This document shows positions 38,711 to 47,652 of a stretch of 64,000 bases of DNA, piece after piece. The DNA lies in assembly GCF_043951865.1 (NCBI RefSeq), contig NZ_JBINJF010000003.1:178165-242164 (forward strand), given 5' to 3'. Every line of letters begins with the position of its first letter. Positions within the stretch are counted from its first letter, which is position 1. The position numbers were made by a program, and so were the translations under genes. This DNA is from JAMQKA01 sp043951865. GTDB taxonomy: Bacteria; Bacteroidota; Rhodothermia; Balneolales; Balneolaceae. The notes below the pieces were generated by a model. That model saw nothing but the letters and a program-made list of their open reading frames with translations. It ran no database searches and was not told where the DNA came from.

Positions 38711-41098
38711 ATGGCATTTTCTGAAATAAATCTCCTTAAAATACCCGTTTTTCTTGTTTTACTTCTATTATCGGTCTCTTTCAGCGCCCGGGCACAAACA
38801 ACCGGCAGCATAGAGGGAAGGGTCATCGATATTGAAGACAAGCCGCTTCCCAATATCAACATCCGTCTGGAAGGCACCAGCTACGGGGCCGCAACCAATA
38901 CCGATGGGTACTACATAATCAATGAAATACCGGCGGGCGACTACACCTTCGTGGTTTCCGGCATCGGATATGAGGAGGAAACGCGAGCCATATCGGTTCA
39001 GGCGGACCAATCTCTCACGATCGATGTCACGCTCTCAGGCTCAAACCAGGAGCTGCAGGAAGTTATTGTACGTGCAGGTGATGCGAACAAGTTCAGCACT
39101 GATATTACACAGCATGTCGCCAAGCTGCCGATCAGAAATATCAACAATCCCCAGGTCTACAACACGGTTACCTCTGACCTGCTGGAGGACCAGGTTGCGA
39201 CCAGTTTCGAGGATGCCCTCACCAACACCCCCGGGGTGACCAAGCTTTGGGAATCTACCGGTCGCGGTGGCGACGGAGCCGGCTACTACTCCCTGCGTGG
39301 ATTCTCAGCCCAGCCCACAATGGTGAACGGGCTGCCCGCCCTCACCAACGGCACTCCGGATCCCGCCAACATTGAGCGGGTGGAAATCATCAAGGGGCCA
39401 TCCGGCACGCTCTACGGCAGCAGTCTCGTATCGTACGGCGGACTGATCAACGTGGTAACCAAGCGACCCTACTACAATTTCGGAGGTAATATCTCCTACA
39501 AAACCGGGAGCTTCGGCCTGAACCGGGTAACGGCAGATATTAATACGCCCGTCAGCAGCGAGCGGGATATCGCACTGCGCGTCAACACGGCATACGACTC
39601 CAGAAACAGCTTCCAGGATGCCGGATTCAGCAAGTCTCTTTTTGTTGCTCCGTCCCTCTCCTACCGCGTACATGAGGACCTCTCTTTTCTTATCCGCACC
39701 GAATACTACAACGCCGAGCGCACCAATCCCACCATGCTATTCCTGAATAGAAGTGCAGAGCTGACAGCCCATAACATGGAGGAGCTGGGTTACAACCCTA
39801 ATCACTCGTTTACCAGTAATACACTTACTATTCAGAATCCAACCTTTAATTTCCAGGGCCAGATGAGGTACCGGCTTTCTGACCAGTGGACCTCTCAAAC
39901 TGCCATTTCAAGCAGCAATGCCCAAACTGACGGATACTACACCTACTTGTGGGATTTCGCCGGCGACGGCACCAACAGCACGTTTGCCCGTTACCTGAGC
40001 AAACAAAACTCCACAACCCTGGGCACCGATATCCAGCAAAACTTTATTGGTGATTTTTCAATCGGCGGGGCAGACAACAAAATGGTAATCGGGATTGATT
40101 ATTTCCAGCAAAACGTCATCAACAACAGCAGCGGATATGTGGGGCTGGGAACCGTATCGCTCGGCACCGACCCCGGCGGGCTTTCAAAAGAAGCGGCCGA
40201 CACCGCCCTGGCCACCGCGCCAGTTAATCAAAGTGAGACGAAGCAGCAAGTCTACAGTGCCTACATTTCTGATGTAGTGGATATACTGCCCCAGCTGTCG
40301 GTAATGGCCAGCCTGCGGGTCGACCATTTCGATAATGAGGGAACCGTCTCCACCGATGATGACGACTACACCCAGATCGCCTACTCACCCAAATTCGGAG
40401 TGGTTGTAAAGCCGCTGCCGGAAAGACTTTCGCTGTTCGCCAATTATATGAACGGGTTCAGCAATGTCGCTCCAATCACTTCAGGAAACCAAACCTTCAA
40501 CTTTTCACCCGAGCGTGCAAACCAGTGGGAAACCGGTATTAAGACCAACCTGCTGAATGACCGCCTTTCAGCCACTGTAAGCTATTACGATATCCGAGTC
40601 ACCGATGTTGTTCGCCAGGTGGCCCCGGAACAGTATGAGCAGGATGGGGAAAACTACAGCCGAGGTATTGAGGCCAGCATTACCGCCTCCCCTGTCAACG
40701 GGCTGAACGTCATTGCCGGTTACAGTTACAACGAGAGCGAAATCACCAAAACCGACAACGATCAATACCGCGGCCGGCGACCTGAAGAAGCTGGTCCCCA
40801 AACCCTGATCAACGGCTGGATCAGCTACCGTATTCCCGATGGGCCGCTCCAGGATCTCGGCCTCGGATTCGGGGGTAACTACGCCAGCGAAAATATGATT
40901 CTCAACCGGGCCTCCACCGGCCAGTTTACCCTGCCTTCCTATACAGTCCTCAACGCTTCGGTCTTTTACGAAACCGAGAGCTACCGGCTGGACCTGAAAG
41001 TCAACAATATCGGCGACACTACCTACTACAAGGGATGGTCAACCATCAATCCCCAGCAGCCACGAAACATAACCGCGAGCTTCTCCTACAAATTTTAA
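38711..41098 (+). CDS. TonB-dependent siderophore-type receptor
   Basis: The 795-residue protein from the ATG at 38711 begins with a signal peptide (KIPVFLVLLLLSVSFSARAQ). A carboxypeptidase-regulatory-like domain follows (about 30-105), then a plug (about 120-235: FEDALTNTPGVTKLWESTG, GYYSLRGFSAQPTMVNG, VEIIKGPSGTLYGSS) and a beta barrel ending NPQQPRNITASFSYKF. The frame is open upstream to 38567, but only this start leads straight into the signal. It imports ferric siderophores or similar chelates. The PepSY gene starts 7 bases after its stop, so they form an operon. Confidence 0.93.
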   Translation: MAFSEINLLKIPVFLVLLLLSVSFSARAQTTGSIEGRVIDIEDKPLPNINIRLEGTSYGAATNTDGYYIINEIPAGDYTFVVSGIGYEEETRAISVQADQSLTIDVTLSGSNQELQEVIVRAGDANKFSTDITQHVAKLPIRNINNPQVYNTVTSDLLEDQVATSFEDALTNTPGVTKLWESTGRGGDGAGYYSLRGFSAQPTMVNGLPALTNGTPDPANIERVEIIKGPSGTLYGSSLVSYGGLINVVTKRPYYNFGGNISYKTGSFGLNRVTADINTPVSSERDIALRVNTAYDSRNSFQDAGFSKSLFVAPSLSYRVHEDLSFLIRTEYYNAERTNPTMLFLNRSAELTAHNMEELGYNPNHSFTSNTLTIQNPTFNFQGQMRYRLSDQWTSQTAISSSNAQTDGYYTYLWDFAGDGTNSTFARYLSKQNSTTLGTDIQQNFIGDFSIGGADNKMVIGIDYFQQNVINNSSGYVGLGTVSLGTDPGGLSKEAADTALATAPVNQSETKQQVYSAYISDVVDILPQLSVMASLRVDHFDNEGTVSTDDDDYTQIAYSPKFGVVVKPLPERLSLFANYMNGFSNVAPITSGNQTFNFSPERANQWETGIKTNLLNDRLSATVSYYDIRVTDVVRQVAPEQYEQDGENYSRGIEASITASPVNGLNVIAGYSYNESEITKTDNDQYRGRRPEEAGPQTLINGWISYRIPDGPLQDLGLGFGGNYASENMILNRASTGQFTLPSYTVLNASVFYETESYRLDLKVNNIGDTTYYKGWSTINPQQPRNITASFSYKF

Positions 41099-41104
41099 TT
41101 TGCC

Positions 41105-42364
41105 ATGCCTTCATTCAAAAAAATAATGCTTGTCATCCACCGCTGGCTCGGTCTCATAACCGGGCTGGTGGTACTCATCCTGAGCATAACGGGATGCCTG
41201 TTTGTCTTTCACCAGGAGATCTCCGACATCGTAAAAAGCGATCTCTATTATGTAAAGGAAAAGCCGTCGGACCGCCAGCCCCTGCCGATTGAACAACTGG
41301 AGCAGAAAGCGGCCGAAGCACTCGAGATAGAGCACCTGCCATATGGACTCACCACCTACAAAGATCCTGACCGAAACTGGTCGGCCATGAATTACCAGGC
41401 CAGTGATGAGTTCGCGTGGACCTATTTTGGCTCTATGGATGATTATCGCACCGTATATATAAATCCATATACGGGAGCGGTCGCCGGCATACAGAATGAG
41501 AAAAAGGATTTCTTTCAAATTGTGAAAGGCATACACTGGAGCCTCCTGCTGGCCACGCCGATTGGTCAGCCGATTGTTGCGTGGAGCACTGTCATATTTA
41601 TCGTACTGCTCATTACCGGAATAATTCTATGGTGGCCCAAAAAGTGGAACAAGGCGGGCCGGCAGCGCAGCTTCAGGATCAAGTGGGGCAGCACCTGGCG
41701 GAGAGTTAATTATGACCTGCATAATGTGCTCGGCTTTTACTTTTTGACACTGGCGCTCATCCTCGCATTTACGGGACTCTACTGGTATTTTCCCTCCGCC
41801 AAAAAGGCGATTTACTTTTTGGGGACCGGTGAATTCAAACTCCCCCCTGACGAGCACAAGCAACATGTTTCAGCCGCCGCACCATCGGACGAAATCGAAT
41901 CCCCCCTGCAGGTTATTTACCGCAACGCCTGGAATCAAAATCCCAACGCCTACGGTATCAGTTTGGCAACGCCGGTTGACAGCCAGGGGACGATCACGGC
42001 CACCGTATATCCGGACGGGCAGACGTATTACGAACATTTTCACCTGGATTACGACCAGTACACCGGGGAGCTGATTGCGGGAGAAGATTACGATTCCAAA
42101 AACGCCGGGGAAAAACTATTGGCGATGAATTACGACATCCATGTAGGTGCCATTGGCGGATTGCCGGGGAAAATTATCGCTTTTATCGCCAGCCTGATCT
42201 GCGGGAGCCTTCCCGTTACCGGATTCATCATCTGGTGGGATCGAAAAAAACGGCAGTGGGCACGCGAAAAAAGAGACCGGAAGCGCTCCGATAAATCTCA
42301 TATCAATCCATCATTTAAAGAACCGGAATATGCGAGCCCGGAACCGGAAATAGTAAACAAGTGA
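41105..42364 (+). CDS. PepSY-associated membrane protein (PiuB-like)
   Basis: The 419-residue inner-membrane protein has about four membrane helices (about 12-35, 145-175, 205-230, 360-385) and PepSY-type periplasmic regions (YINPYTGAVAGIQNEK and YDQYTGELIAGEDYDS). It matches the family of iron-uptake-linked PepSY proteins thought to reduce or release iron from siderophores. It directly follows the siderophore receptor gene, and a DtxR-type gene is convergent downstream, which supports an iron role. Confidence 0.92.
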   Translation: MPSFKKIMLVIHRWLGLITGLVVLILSITGCLFVFHQEISDIVKSDLYYVKEKPSDRQPLPIEQLEQKAAEALEIEHLPYGLTTYKDPDRNWSAMNYQASDEFAWTYFGSMDDYRTVYINPYTGAVAGIQNEKKDFFQIVKGIHWSLLLATPIGQPIVAWSTVIFIVLLITGIILWWPKKWNKAGRQRSFRIKWGSTWRRVNYDLHNVLGFYFLTLALILAFTGLYWYFPSAKKAIYFLGTGEFKLPPDEHKQHVSAAAPSDEIESPLQVIYRNAWNQNPNAYGISLATPVDSQGTITATVYPDGQTYYEHFHLDYDQYTGELIAGEDYDSKNAGEKLLAMNYDIHVGAIGGLPGKIIAFIASLICGSLPVTGFIIWWDRKKRQWAREKRDRKRSDKSHINPSFKEPEYASPEPEIVNK

Positions 42365-42444
42365 GGGGGAGGCATTACTTAGATACCCCGAGAGACCTGT
42401 TTGTCTCAATCCTCAGACAGTCTGCACCGCAAGCTCGCGCGACG

Positions 42445-43113
42445 TTAACTGTTTCCAGGCATTTCGGCCACAAAAATATTGTTGGCAATCTCATAGCCGA
42501 TCGCCTGCTCTGTCTCTTCAAGTAAAATCGTAAGGGGGCCGTTGAACGGGGCTTTCTCCCTGATTTTAATTTTAACCCCCGGCAGCACTCCCAGCTTTTC
42601 CAGGTAGCGCAGCACCTCCGGGTCTTGGTCCTTCACGCGGCTTACGATATAGGTTTTCCCCGCATCCGCGTCTCCCAGCGGCTCAGCATTCAGCTCAGGC
42701 ATGACGCCCTCCTTGGTTGGGATGGGATCTCCATGCGGGTCGTGGGTGGGATTGTCCAGCAATTCGGCAATCTTATCCTCAAACTGTTCCGATATGTGGT
42801 GTTCCAGCTTCTCAGCCTCCTCGTGCACTTCGTCCCAGGAATAACCGAGTACCTCCAGCAGGTACAGCTCCAGCAGGCGGTGGTGGCGGATAATCTCAAG
42901 GGCAATCTTTGTGCCCGATTTGGTGAGGGTGGCCCCTTTGTACGACTGGTAATCGACCAGTCCCATTTTTGAGAGCCTTTTTACCATGTTGGTGGCCGAA
43001 GCCGACGACACATCCATCGATTCGGCAATGCTGGATGTAGAAGCGCCCTTGCCCTCCGATTCCAATACATAAATAGTTTTTAAATAATCTTCGACAGCTT
43101 GGCTCAGAACCAT
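42445..43113 (-). CDS. DtxR/MntR family metal-dependent transcriptional regulator
   Basis: The 222-residue protein has an N-terminal winged helix (VEDYLKTIYVLESEGKGAST, ASATNMVKRLSKMGLVDY), a metal-binding/dimerisation domain (about 65-140; HHRLLELYLLEVLGYSWDEV, EAEKLEHHISEQFEDKIAEL, PTHDPHGDPIP) and a C-terminal FeoA/SH3-like domain (about 145-218). It represses iron or manganese genes when metal is plentiful. It is convergent with the siderophore receptor operon and is likely to control it, though no operator is proven. Confidence 0.95.
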   Translation of the reverse strand: MVLSQAVEDYLKTIYVLESEGKGASTSSIAESMDVSSASATNMVKRLSKMGLVDYQSYKGATLTKSGTKIALEIIRHHRLLELYLLEVLGYSWDEVHEEAEKLEHHISEQFEDKIAELLDNPTHDPHGDPIPTKEGVMPELNAEPLGDADAGKTYIVSRVKDQDPEVLRYLEKLGVLPGVKIKIREKAPFNGPLTILLEETEQAIGYEIANNIFVAEMPGNS

Positions 43114-43191
43114 GTATACAAGTACTCCATTTCTAAAAATCTTTATCCCGAATATACGAAATCATCTACACCGATTTGTAGCCGCCGTAAA

Positions 43192-43692
43192 TTATTCCTC
43201 GGACCTGTTTTTGATGTACTGGTCAAATTTTACGCGGGCGTAGGCATCAGAACCCACATATGCCAACAATGATTTAAATGTATCGACAGGAATAAAACCC
43301 GGTTGTTTTCCCAAAATCTCTCCTTGTCCATTGATAAAAAGGAAAGTGGGCGTTCCCGACACGCGAATGGAACCGGCAAACTCCCGCTCCGACATTTCAG
43401 TGCCGTTGTAGGTAACCCGATCCTTCGATTCCACATCCAGGCGTACTGGATAATAGTATTTGTGAAGCGAATCCTGGACCGCCTTTTGGGGAAACACCTC
43501 TCGTTCCATCTTTTTGCAGTACCCGCACCAGCTGGCCTCCATGTAGATCATCACCTTTTTATCGCCCGATTTTGCAAGCTCCTGGGCTTCCTCCAGGGAA
43601 TACCAGTTTATCTTGGCTGTGCGATCAACTCCCTGAAATGCCGATACGGTCATAAAAAAAAGTACCGCCAGTAACATACTTGTCTGTTTCAT
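43192..43692 (-). CDS. Exported thioredoxin-fold protein (thiol:disulfide type)
   Basis: The 166-residue protein has a signal peptide (about 1-20), then a thioredoxin-like domain with active site CGYC (C56, C59) in MEASWCGYCKKMEREVFP and the cis-proline segment RVSGTPTFLFING. Such DUF255/thioredoxin-like proteins reduce or shuffle disulfides in the periplasm. It lies 78 bases upstream of the DtxR gene on the same strand and 60 bases after the phosphatase gene start region, with no obvious operon logic. Confidence 0.9.
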   Translation of the reverse strand: MKQTSMLLAVLFFMTVSAFQGVDRTAKINWYSLEEAQELAKSGDKKVMIYMEASWCGYCKKMEREVFPQKAVQDSLHKYYYPVRLDVESKDRVTYNGTEMSEREFAGSIRVSGTPTFLFINGQGEILGKQPGFIPVDTFKSLLAYVGSDAYARVKFDQYIKNRSEE

Positions 43693-43752
43693 TCTGCATA
43701 AAATTTGTTGAACTTTGAGTATACGGTTCGATGGTTACCTAATTTATCTATT

Positions 43753-46392
43753 CTAACTTTTATTGTTAAGTTTTATTACCATCACAGTCATGTCATCGTG
43801 TTGCCTGGCCTTTCCCGAAAAGGTATCCACATCCGACACCAGATCTGATAGGATTTCAGGGGCCTGTTTTTTTGCGCTGTTACCGAGCAGTTTTTGCAGC
43901 CGACCGGTTCCATAAAACTGGTGTGCCGTATTCAACGACTCAACAACGCCATCAGTATATAGCACCAGGAGATCTCCCGCGGAGAGCTCCAGCGTGGCCT
44001 CCTGGATATTGTTGTCAAATGAGTCTGAAATTGTTAACCCGAGTCCCAGTCCACTGGGCTGAAGCAGGTTTATGGTCTTTTTCTCGGCGGCATAATGCAA
44101 TATCGGGTTATGGCCGGCCCGCGCAAAGCTAAACGTTTTTTGGCGGGTATCCACGATACCGTAAATCAATGAGATAAAAGTACCGCGCCGTGCGTTATCA
44201 TAAAACAGTTTATTCGCTTTTTTCAGCACTTCCGCAGGTGATTCTGTCTCCCGGCACAGGGTATGCAGGATCCCCTTGGTGAATGTCATGTAAAATGCGG
44301 CCTGAATGCCCTTGCCGCTCACATCCCCAATAGCCACCCCGAGGCGGTGGTCATCGAGCTGGATAAAATCATAATAGTCGCCCCCGGTTTCATACGCCGG
44401 CTTACAGATAGCTGCCAGATCCAGCATATCGATGGCGGGCGTTCCCACCGGCAGGAACGATTGCTGTACATCGCGGGCAATCTGCAGCTCCTGCTTAATC
44501 CGCTCCTCCTGCGCCAGCTCTTCTACGTATTCCGGTACAAAATCGGGCAGTGCCCGCCCCTCTTCACCTTTCAAAATTGAAAATACTCCCCCGCCCGTTG
44601 CCAGAAACAGGAACACGAGATAAAACAAAAAGACGTAGAAATCGGGCGAACCCTCCATCATCCATCCACTGGAAGCGACCAGCAGGCAGTTGAACAGGAA
44701 ATAGGTTATCAGCAGGGTCAGAAAATCCCAATATAGGTAGATACCCGTCAATGCCAACCCAAATACCAAGTGAAGAACAGCCTGCGTTACGGGCGGTCCG
44801 CCGGTATACGGGAGCGGCTCTGCCACCACAACGGCCAATATCATGAAAAAGCCGGCCAGCCAGCGCTTGCCGGTCTGGGCATAGGTTTGGGAACCGACAA
44901 CCAAAAATATGCTGAAAGCGGCAAACAGGGTGTACCACAAATTGTCCAGTAACAGGTAAACTGGAGGCCAGATCACCTCGTAAGACAAGATCGGTTCCTC
45001 GATTTCAAAGTAAAAATCGGGGAAAAACCACAACAAAACAGCCCAGAAACCGGCAAGAAGAAAAGCGAGGACACCCGAGCGGACAAACGCCTCACCCACC
45101 GGTTTGTTAAAAAACATTCCCTGCCGGAGATAGTCGTAACAATCGAGCTTGCCGGGCCAGTATTGGCGGGTAACCGAATCGCCGACCGCTGAAAGAACGA
45201 AAAGGCTGACCGAAGCTACGGCACCGGTGATTCCCATACTCAGGGAGAGGCCCACAAGATCGACCCAGTTGCCACCCTCTTCAAAAATATTGGTTTCATT
45301 GATCTGGTTCATGAATATAATAGCCGGCACTGTAAATCCCGCCAAAATACTCAATACCAGCGCTGATTTTGTATCGATCACCCGCGCCCGGATACGGAAA
45401 TAAAAGATGATAATCGTGCCTATACCAAAAAGAAAAAAACCGGCCACTTGAACCAGTTCCCAGAGGGGCGGGGTTCTGCTGTCATTGTCGGAACGGGGAT
45501 TATAGCTGGCACTCAGTCCCAGCAGGTTGCCCGTTGGCGTCAACGAAGCCCGCAGGTTTATCACCTGCCCGTGGATCGGCTGCGCTGAGGTATACCGGAT
45601 ACGCGCAACGACCGTTGATCCCACCGTTTCCATACGGATATTCGCCACATCAAACTTTTGCAGTTCCCAGCCGGACTGCGCAATGTAATATTCACCCAGC
45701 CGCAATACTTCGGAGCGAGTAAATGGACTGATACCCGGAGAGGAGCCCCGGCCACTTGGAGCGGTGGTCGTGTCGTTATAATTCCGATCAAGGTTAAAGC
45801 TTAATTTCTCATGCCAGAGCGAATCCGGCAGGGTCTCCAGCAACTGCCGCAAACTGTCCGAGGTAAAAACACGCTCCAGCGCCTCCCGGTTCACCTGCTG
45901 TTCCGGTATCAGGTCACTTCCATTTAACAATTCGACCCACTCTCCCGAAGAAGCATATCGTATGATGAATTCGGTGGGCCCCGTTTCTACATTCTCCCGA
46001 TCGCTCCCAATCGTGATTTGCCTCTCATCCCTTACCGAACTTTTTTGGTTGAAATGAACCTCCCAAAAATAGGGGTAGAGGTTCGCTGAAGAATCTTGCT
46101 GAAAGATTTTAATCGCTTTCTGCCGACCCATGTTGGTTTGCAGACTGTCCAACAGGCGGCTGTTGGTCCCAAAGTTGACCTGCGTGCGGTAGTTGCTGGT
46201 GTTGAATCCCAGCGAACCGGCAAGGTCTTCCGCACGGGATTCCGCGGAAGATTCATCCAGGGCAATATGGATCATGCCCCGAGGATCTTGCGAGTCATAG
46301 GTCATGAAAAAGCCGAGCACCCCGAGCAGCCCGGCGGCTATAAACAGAAAATCCTGAACGGTGTAGCTTCGATTTTGATTTAGCAGAGACAT
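43753..46392 (-). CDS. Membrane-bound SpoIIE/PP2C-type serine phosphatase
   Basis: The 879-residue protein has one N-terminal membrane helix (about 14-30), a large extracytoplasmic part (about 40-305), a cluster of about eight membrane helices (about 310-625) and a cytoplasmic PP2C phosphatase domain (about 635-875). The phosphatase shows ETGGDYYDF, GVAIGDVSGKG, RAGHNPILHY, GDLLVLYTDGVVES and the terminal QHDDMTVMVIK, with metal-binding aspartates intact. Family members dephosphorylate anti-sigma antagonist proteins or similar partners. No anti-sigma pair lies beside it, so the target is unknown. Confidence 0.93.
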   Translation of the reverse strand: MSLLNQNRSYTVQDFLFIAAGLLGVLGFFMTYDSQDPRGMIHIALDESSAESRAEDLAGSLGFNTSNYRTQVNFGTNSRLLDSLQTNMGRQKAIKIFQQDSSANLYPYFWEVHFNQKSSVRDERQITIGSDRENVETGPTEFIIRYASSGEWVELLNGSDLIPEQQVNREALERVFTSDSLRQLLETLPDSLWHEKLSFNLDRNYNDTTTAPSGRGSSPGISPFTRSEVLRLGEYYIAQSGWELQKFDVANIRMETVGSTVVARIRYTSAQPIHGQVINLRASLTPTGNLLGLSASYNPRSDNDSRTPPLWELVQVAGFFLFGIGTIIIFYFRIRARVIDTKSALVLSILAGFTVPAIIFMNQINETNIFEEGGNWVDLVGLSLSMGITGAVASVSLFVLSAVGDSVTRQYWPGKLDCYDYLRQGMFFNKPVGEAFVRSGVLAFLLAGFWAVLLWFFPDFYFEIEEPILSYEVIWPPVYLLLDNLWYTLFAAFSIFLVVGSQTYAQTGKRWLAGFFMILAVVVAEPLPYTGGPPVTQAVLHLVFGLALTGIYLYWDFLTLLITYFLFNCLLVASSGWMMEGSPDFYVFLFYLVFLFLATGGGVFSILKGEEGRALPDFVPEYVEELAQEERIKQELQIARDVQQSFLPVGTPAIDMLDLAAICKPAYETGGDYYDFIQLDDHRLGVAIGDVSGKGIQAAFYMTFTKGILHTLCRETESPAEVLKKANKLFYDNARRGTFISLIYGIVDTRQKTFSFARAGHNPILHYAAEKKTINLLQPSGLGLGLTISDSFDNNIQEATLELSAGDLLVLYTDGVVESLNTAHQFYGTGRLQKLLGNSAKKQAPEILSDLVSDVDTFSGKARQHDDMTVMVIKLNNKS

Positions 46393-46631
46393 GCACCTGT
46401 CGCCTAAATTGATTATCGCAGAATGAATACACGCATGAATATGCTAAATAGTTATGAGAATATCTTTTAACTTTCCGGGGCTTTCACGTCCGTGCCGGAA
46501 CAATATGTTTGGGCTAACGGATGGAAAAATTTGCCTGGATCCACACCTTTCGCTGCTGGACCTGAAGCGTTATTTCCACTGCCCTGGCACGCACCCCGGG
46601 TCAAAACCACCAATCGACAGATATACTGCAT

Positions 46632-47405
46632 ATGTGCCTGATCGCCTTTTCATATAAACAGCACCCGCAATATGACCTTGTTTTCATAGCCAACCGGGAT
46701 GAGTTTTATGAGCGGCCCACGCGAAAGGCCCGTTTTTGGGATGAGGAACCAGACATCCTGGCAGGCAAAGATCTCAAGGCGGGCGGCACATGGATGGGGA
46801 TTACGCGCGATGGGCGGCTTTCCGCCCTGACCAACTACCGCGACATGGCTAACCGCAAGGAAAACGCCCCCTCACGGGGACACCTGGTGCGCAATTTCCT
46901 GGCCGGCGACATCGCACCGGAATCGTACCTGCAGCAACTGCATTCCAAGGCCGAACAGTATAACGGGTTCAACCTGTTGGTGGGTTCGATCCACAACCTG
47001 ATGTATTACTCCAACAAAACAGGTCAGCCGGTATCGCTCGACGCCGGTTTATACGGGTTAAGCAATCACCTGCTGGATACGCCCTGGCCGAAGACAGAGC
47101 GATCAAAGAAACAACTTTCAGAAGTTATCCGGCAAGATACTATTGATGAATCGTCTCTCTTCGAGATATTGAAGAACGACCAGGCGGCCCCTGATTCCCG
47201 GCTCCCTGATACCGGCTTGTCCAGGGACCTTGAACGCGCCGTTTCCCCCATCTTTATCGCAACGGAGGAATATGGCACCCGCTGCTCCACAATTTTACTG
47301 GTTGGCAGCAACGGGCAAGTAACCTTTGAGGAACGCCGATACAAAAAGGGAAGTGCCACTGTCAAAGATAACAGCCGTTTTGAGTTTGAACTGGAAGGAC
47401 GTTGA
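46632..47405 (+). CDS. NRDE family protein (TANGO2-like)
   Basis: The 257-residue protein starts MCLIAF with Cys2 positioned as in Ntn-hydrolase-like NRDE proteins and contains the name motif in VFIANRDEFYERPTRKA, then GGTWMGITRDGRLSALTNYR, APSRGHLVRNFL and YGTRCSTILLV. The biochemical role is not established; the animal homologue TANGO2 has been linked to haem and lipid handling. The gene is alone on its strand and ends 121 bases before a 120-bp structured repeat. Confidence 0.92.
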   Translation: MCLIAFSYKQHPQYDLVFIANRDEFYERPTRKARFWDEEPDILAGKDLKAGGTWMGITRDGRLSALTNYRDMANRKENAPSRGHLVRNFLAGDIAPESYLQQLHSKAEQYNGFNLLVGSIHNLMYYSNKTGQPVSLDAGLYGLSNHLLDTPWPKTERSKKQLSEVIRQDTIDESSLFEILKNDQAAPDSRLPDTGLSRDLERAVSPIFIATEEYGTRCSTILLVGSNGQVTFEERRYKKGSATVKDNSRFEFELEGR

Positions 47406-47526
47406 CAATCAGTTTTGCGATCGATTGAACGCTTTGACGAGTTTGAATATCGTGGAGTGTAGTTGGAAGATAACAGTCGGTATGAGGCGGAGCTTCAAGG
47501 CTAAAAAATGGGGAGCTGGTTAGTAA

Positions 47527-47646
47527 ACGGGCCTTTGCAGAACCTGCCATTTTGTTGGGAGGTAGTTGTACTACCGGCCTTGGTGGCCTTTTAACGGGAG
47601 TACAACTCCCTCAGAACGAGGAATTGAGGGTTTTACAAAGCCCTCT
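47527..47646. repeat. 120-bp dispersed structured repeat, copy B
   Basis: This copy aligns along its length with 23018-23137. Its ends GGGCCTTTGCAGAACC and GGGTTTTACAAAGCCCT are imperfect inverted repeats. Hairpins are GGTAG-TTGTA-CTACC (47561-47575), GGCC-TTGGT-GGCC (47576-47588) and GGGAGT-ACA-ACTCCC (47596-47610). The first differs from copy A by a paired change (G-C to A-T). It sits between the convergent NRDE and antiporter genes. Confidence 0.75.
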
Positions 47647-47652
47647 AAACGT

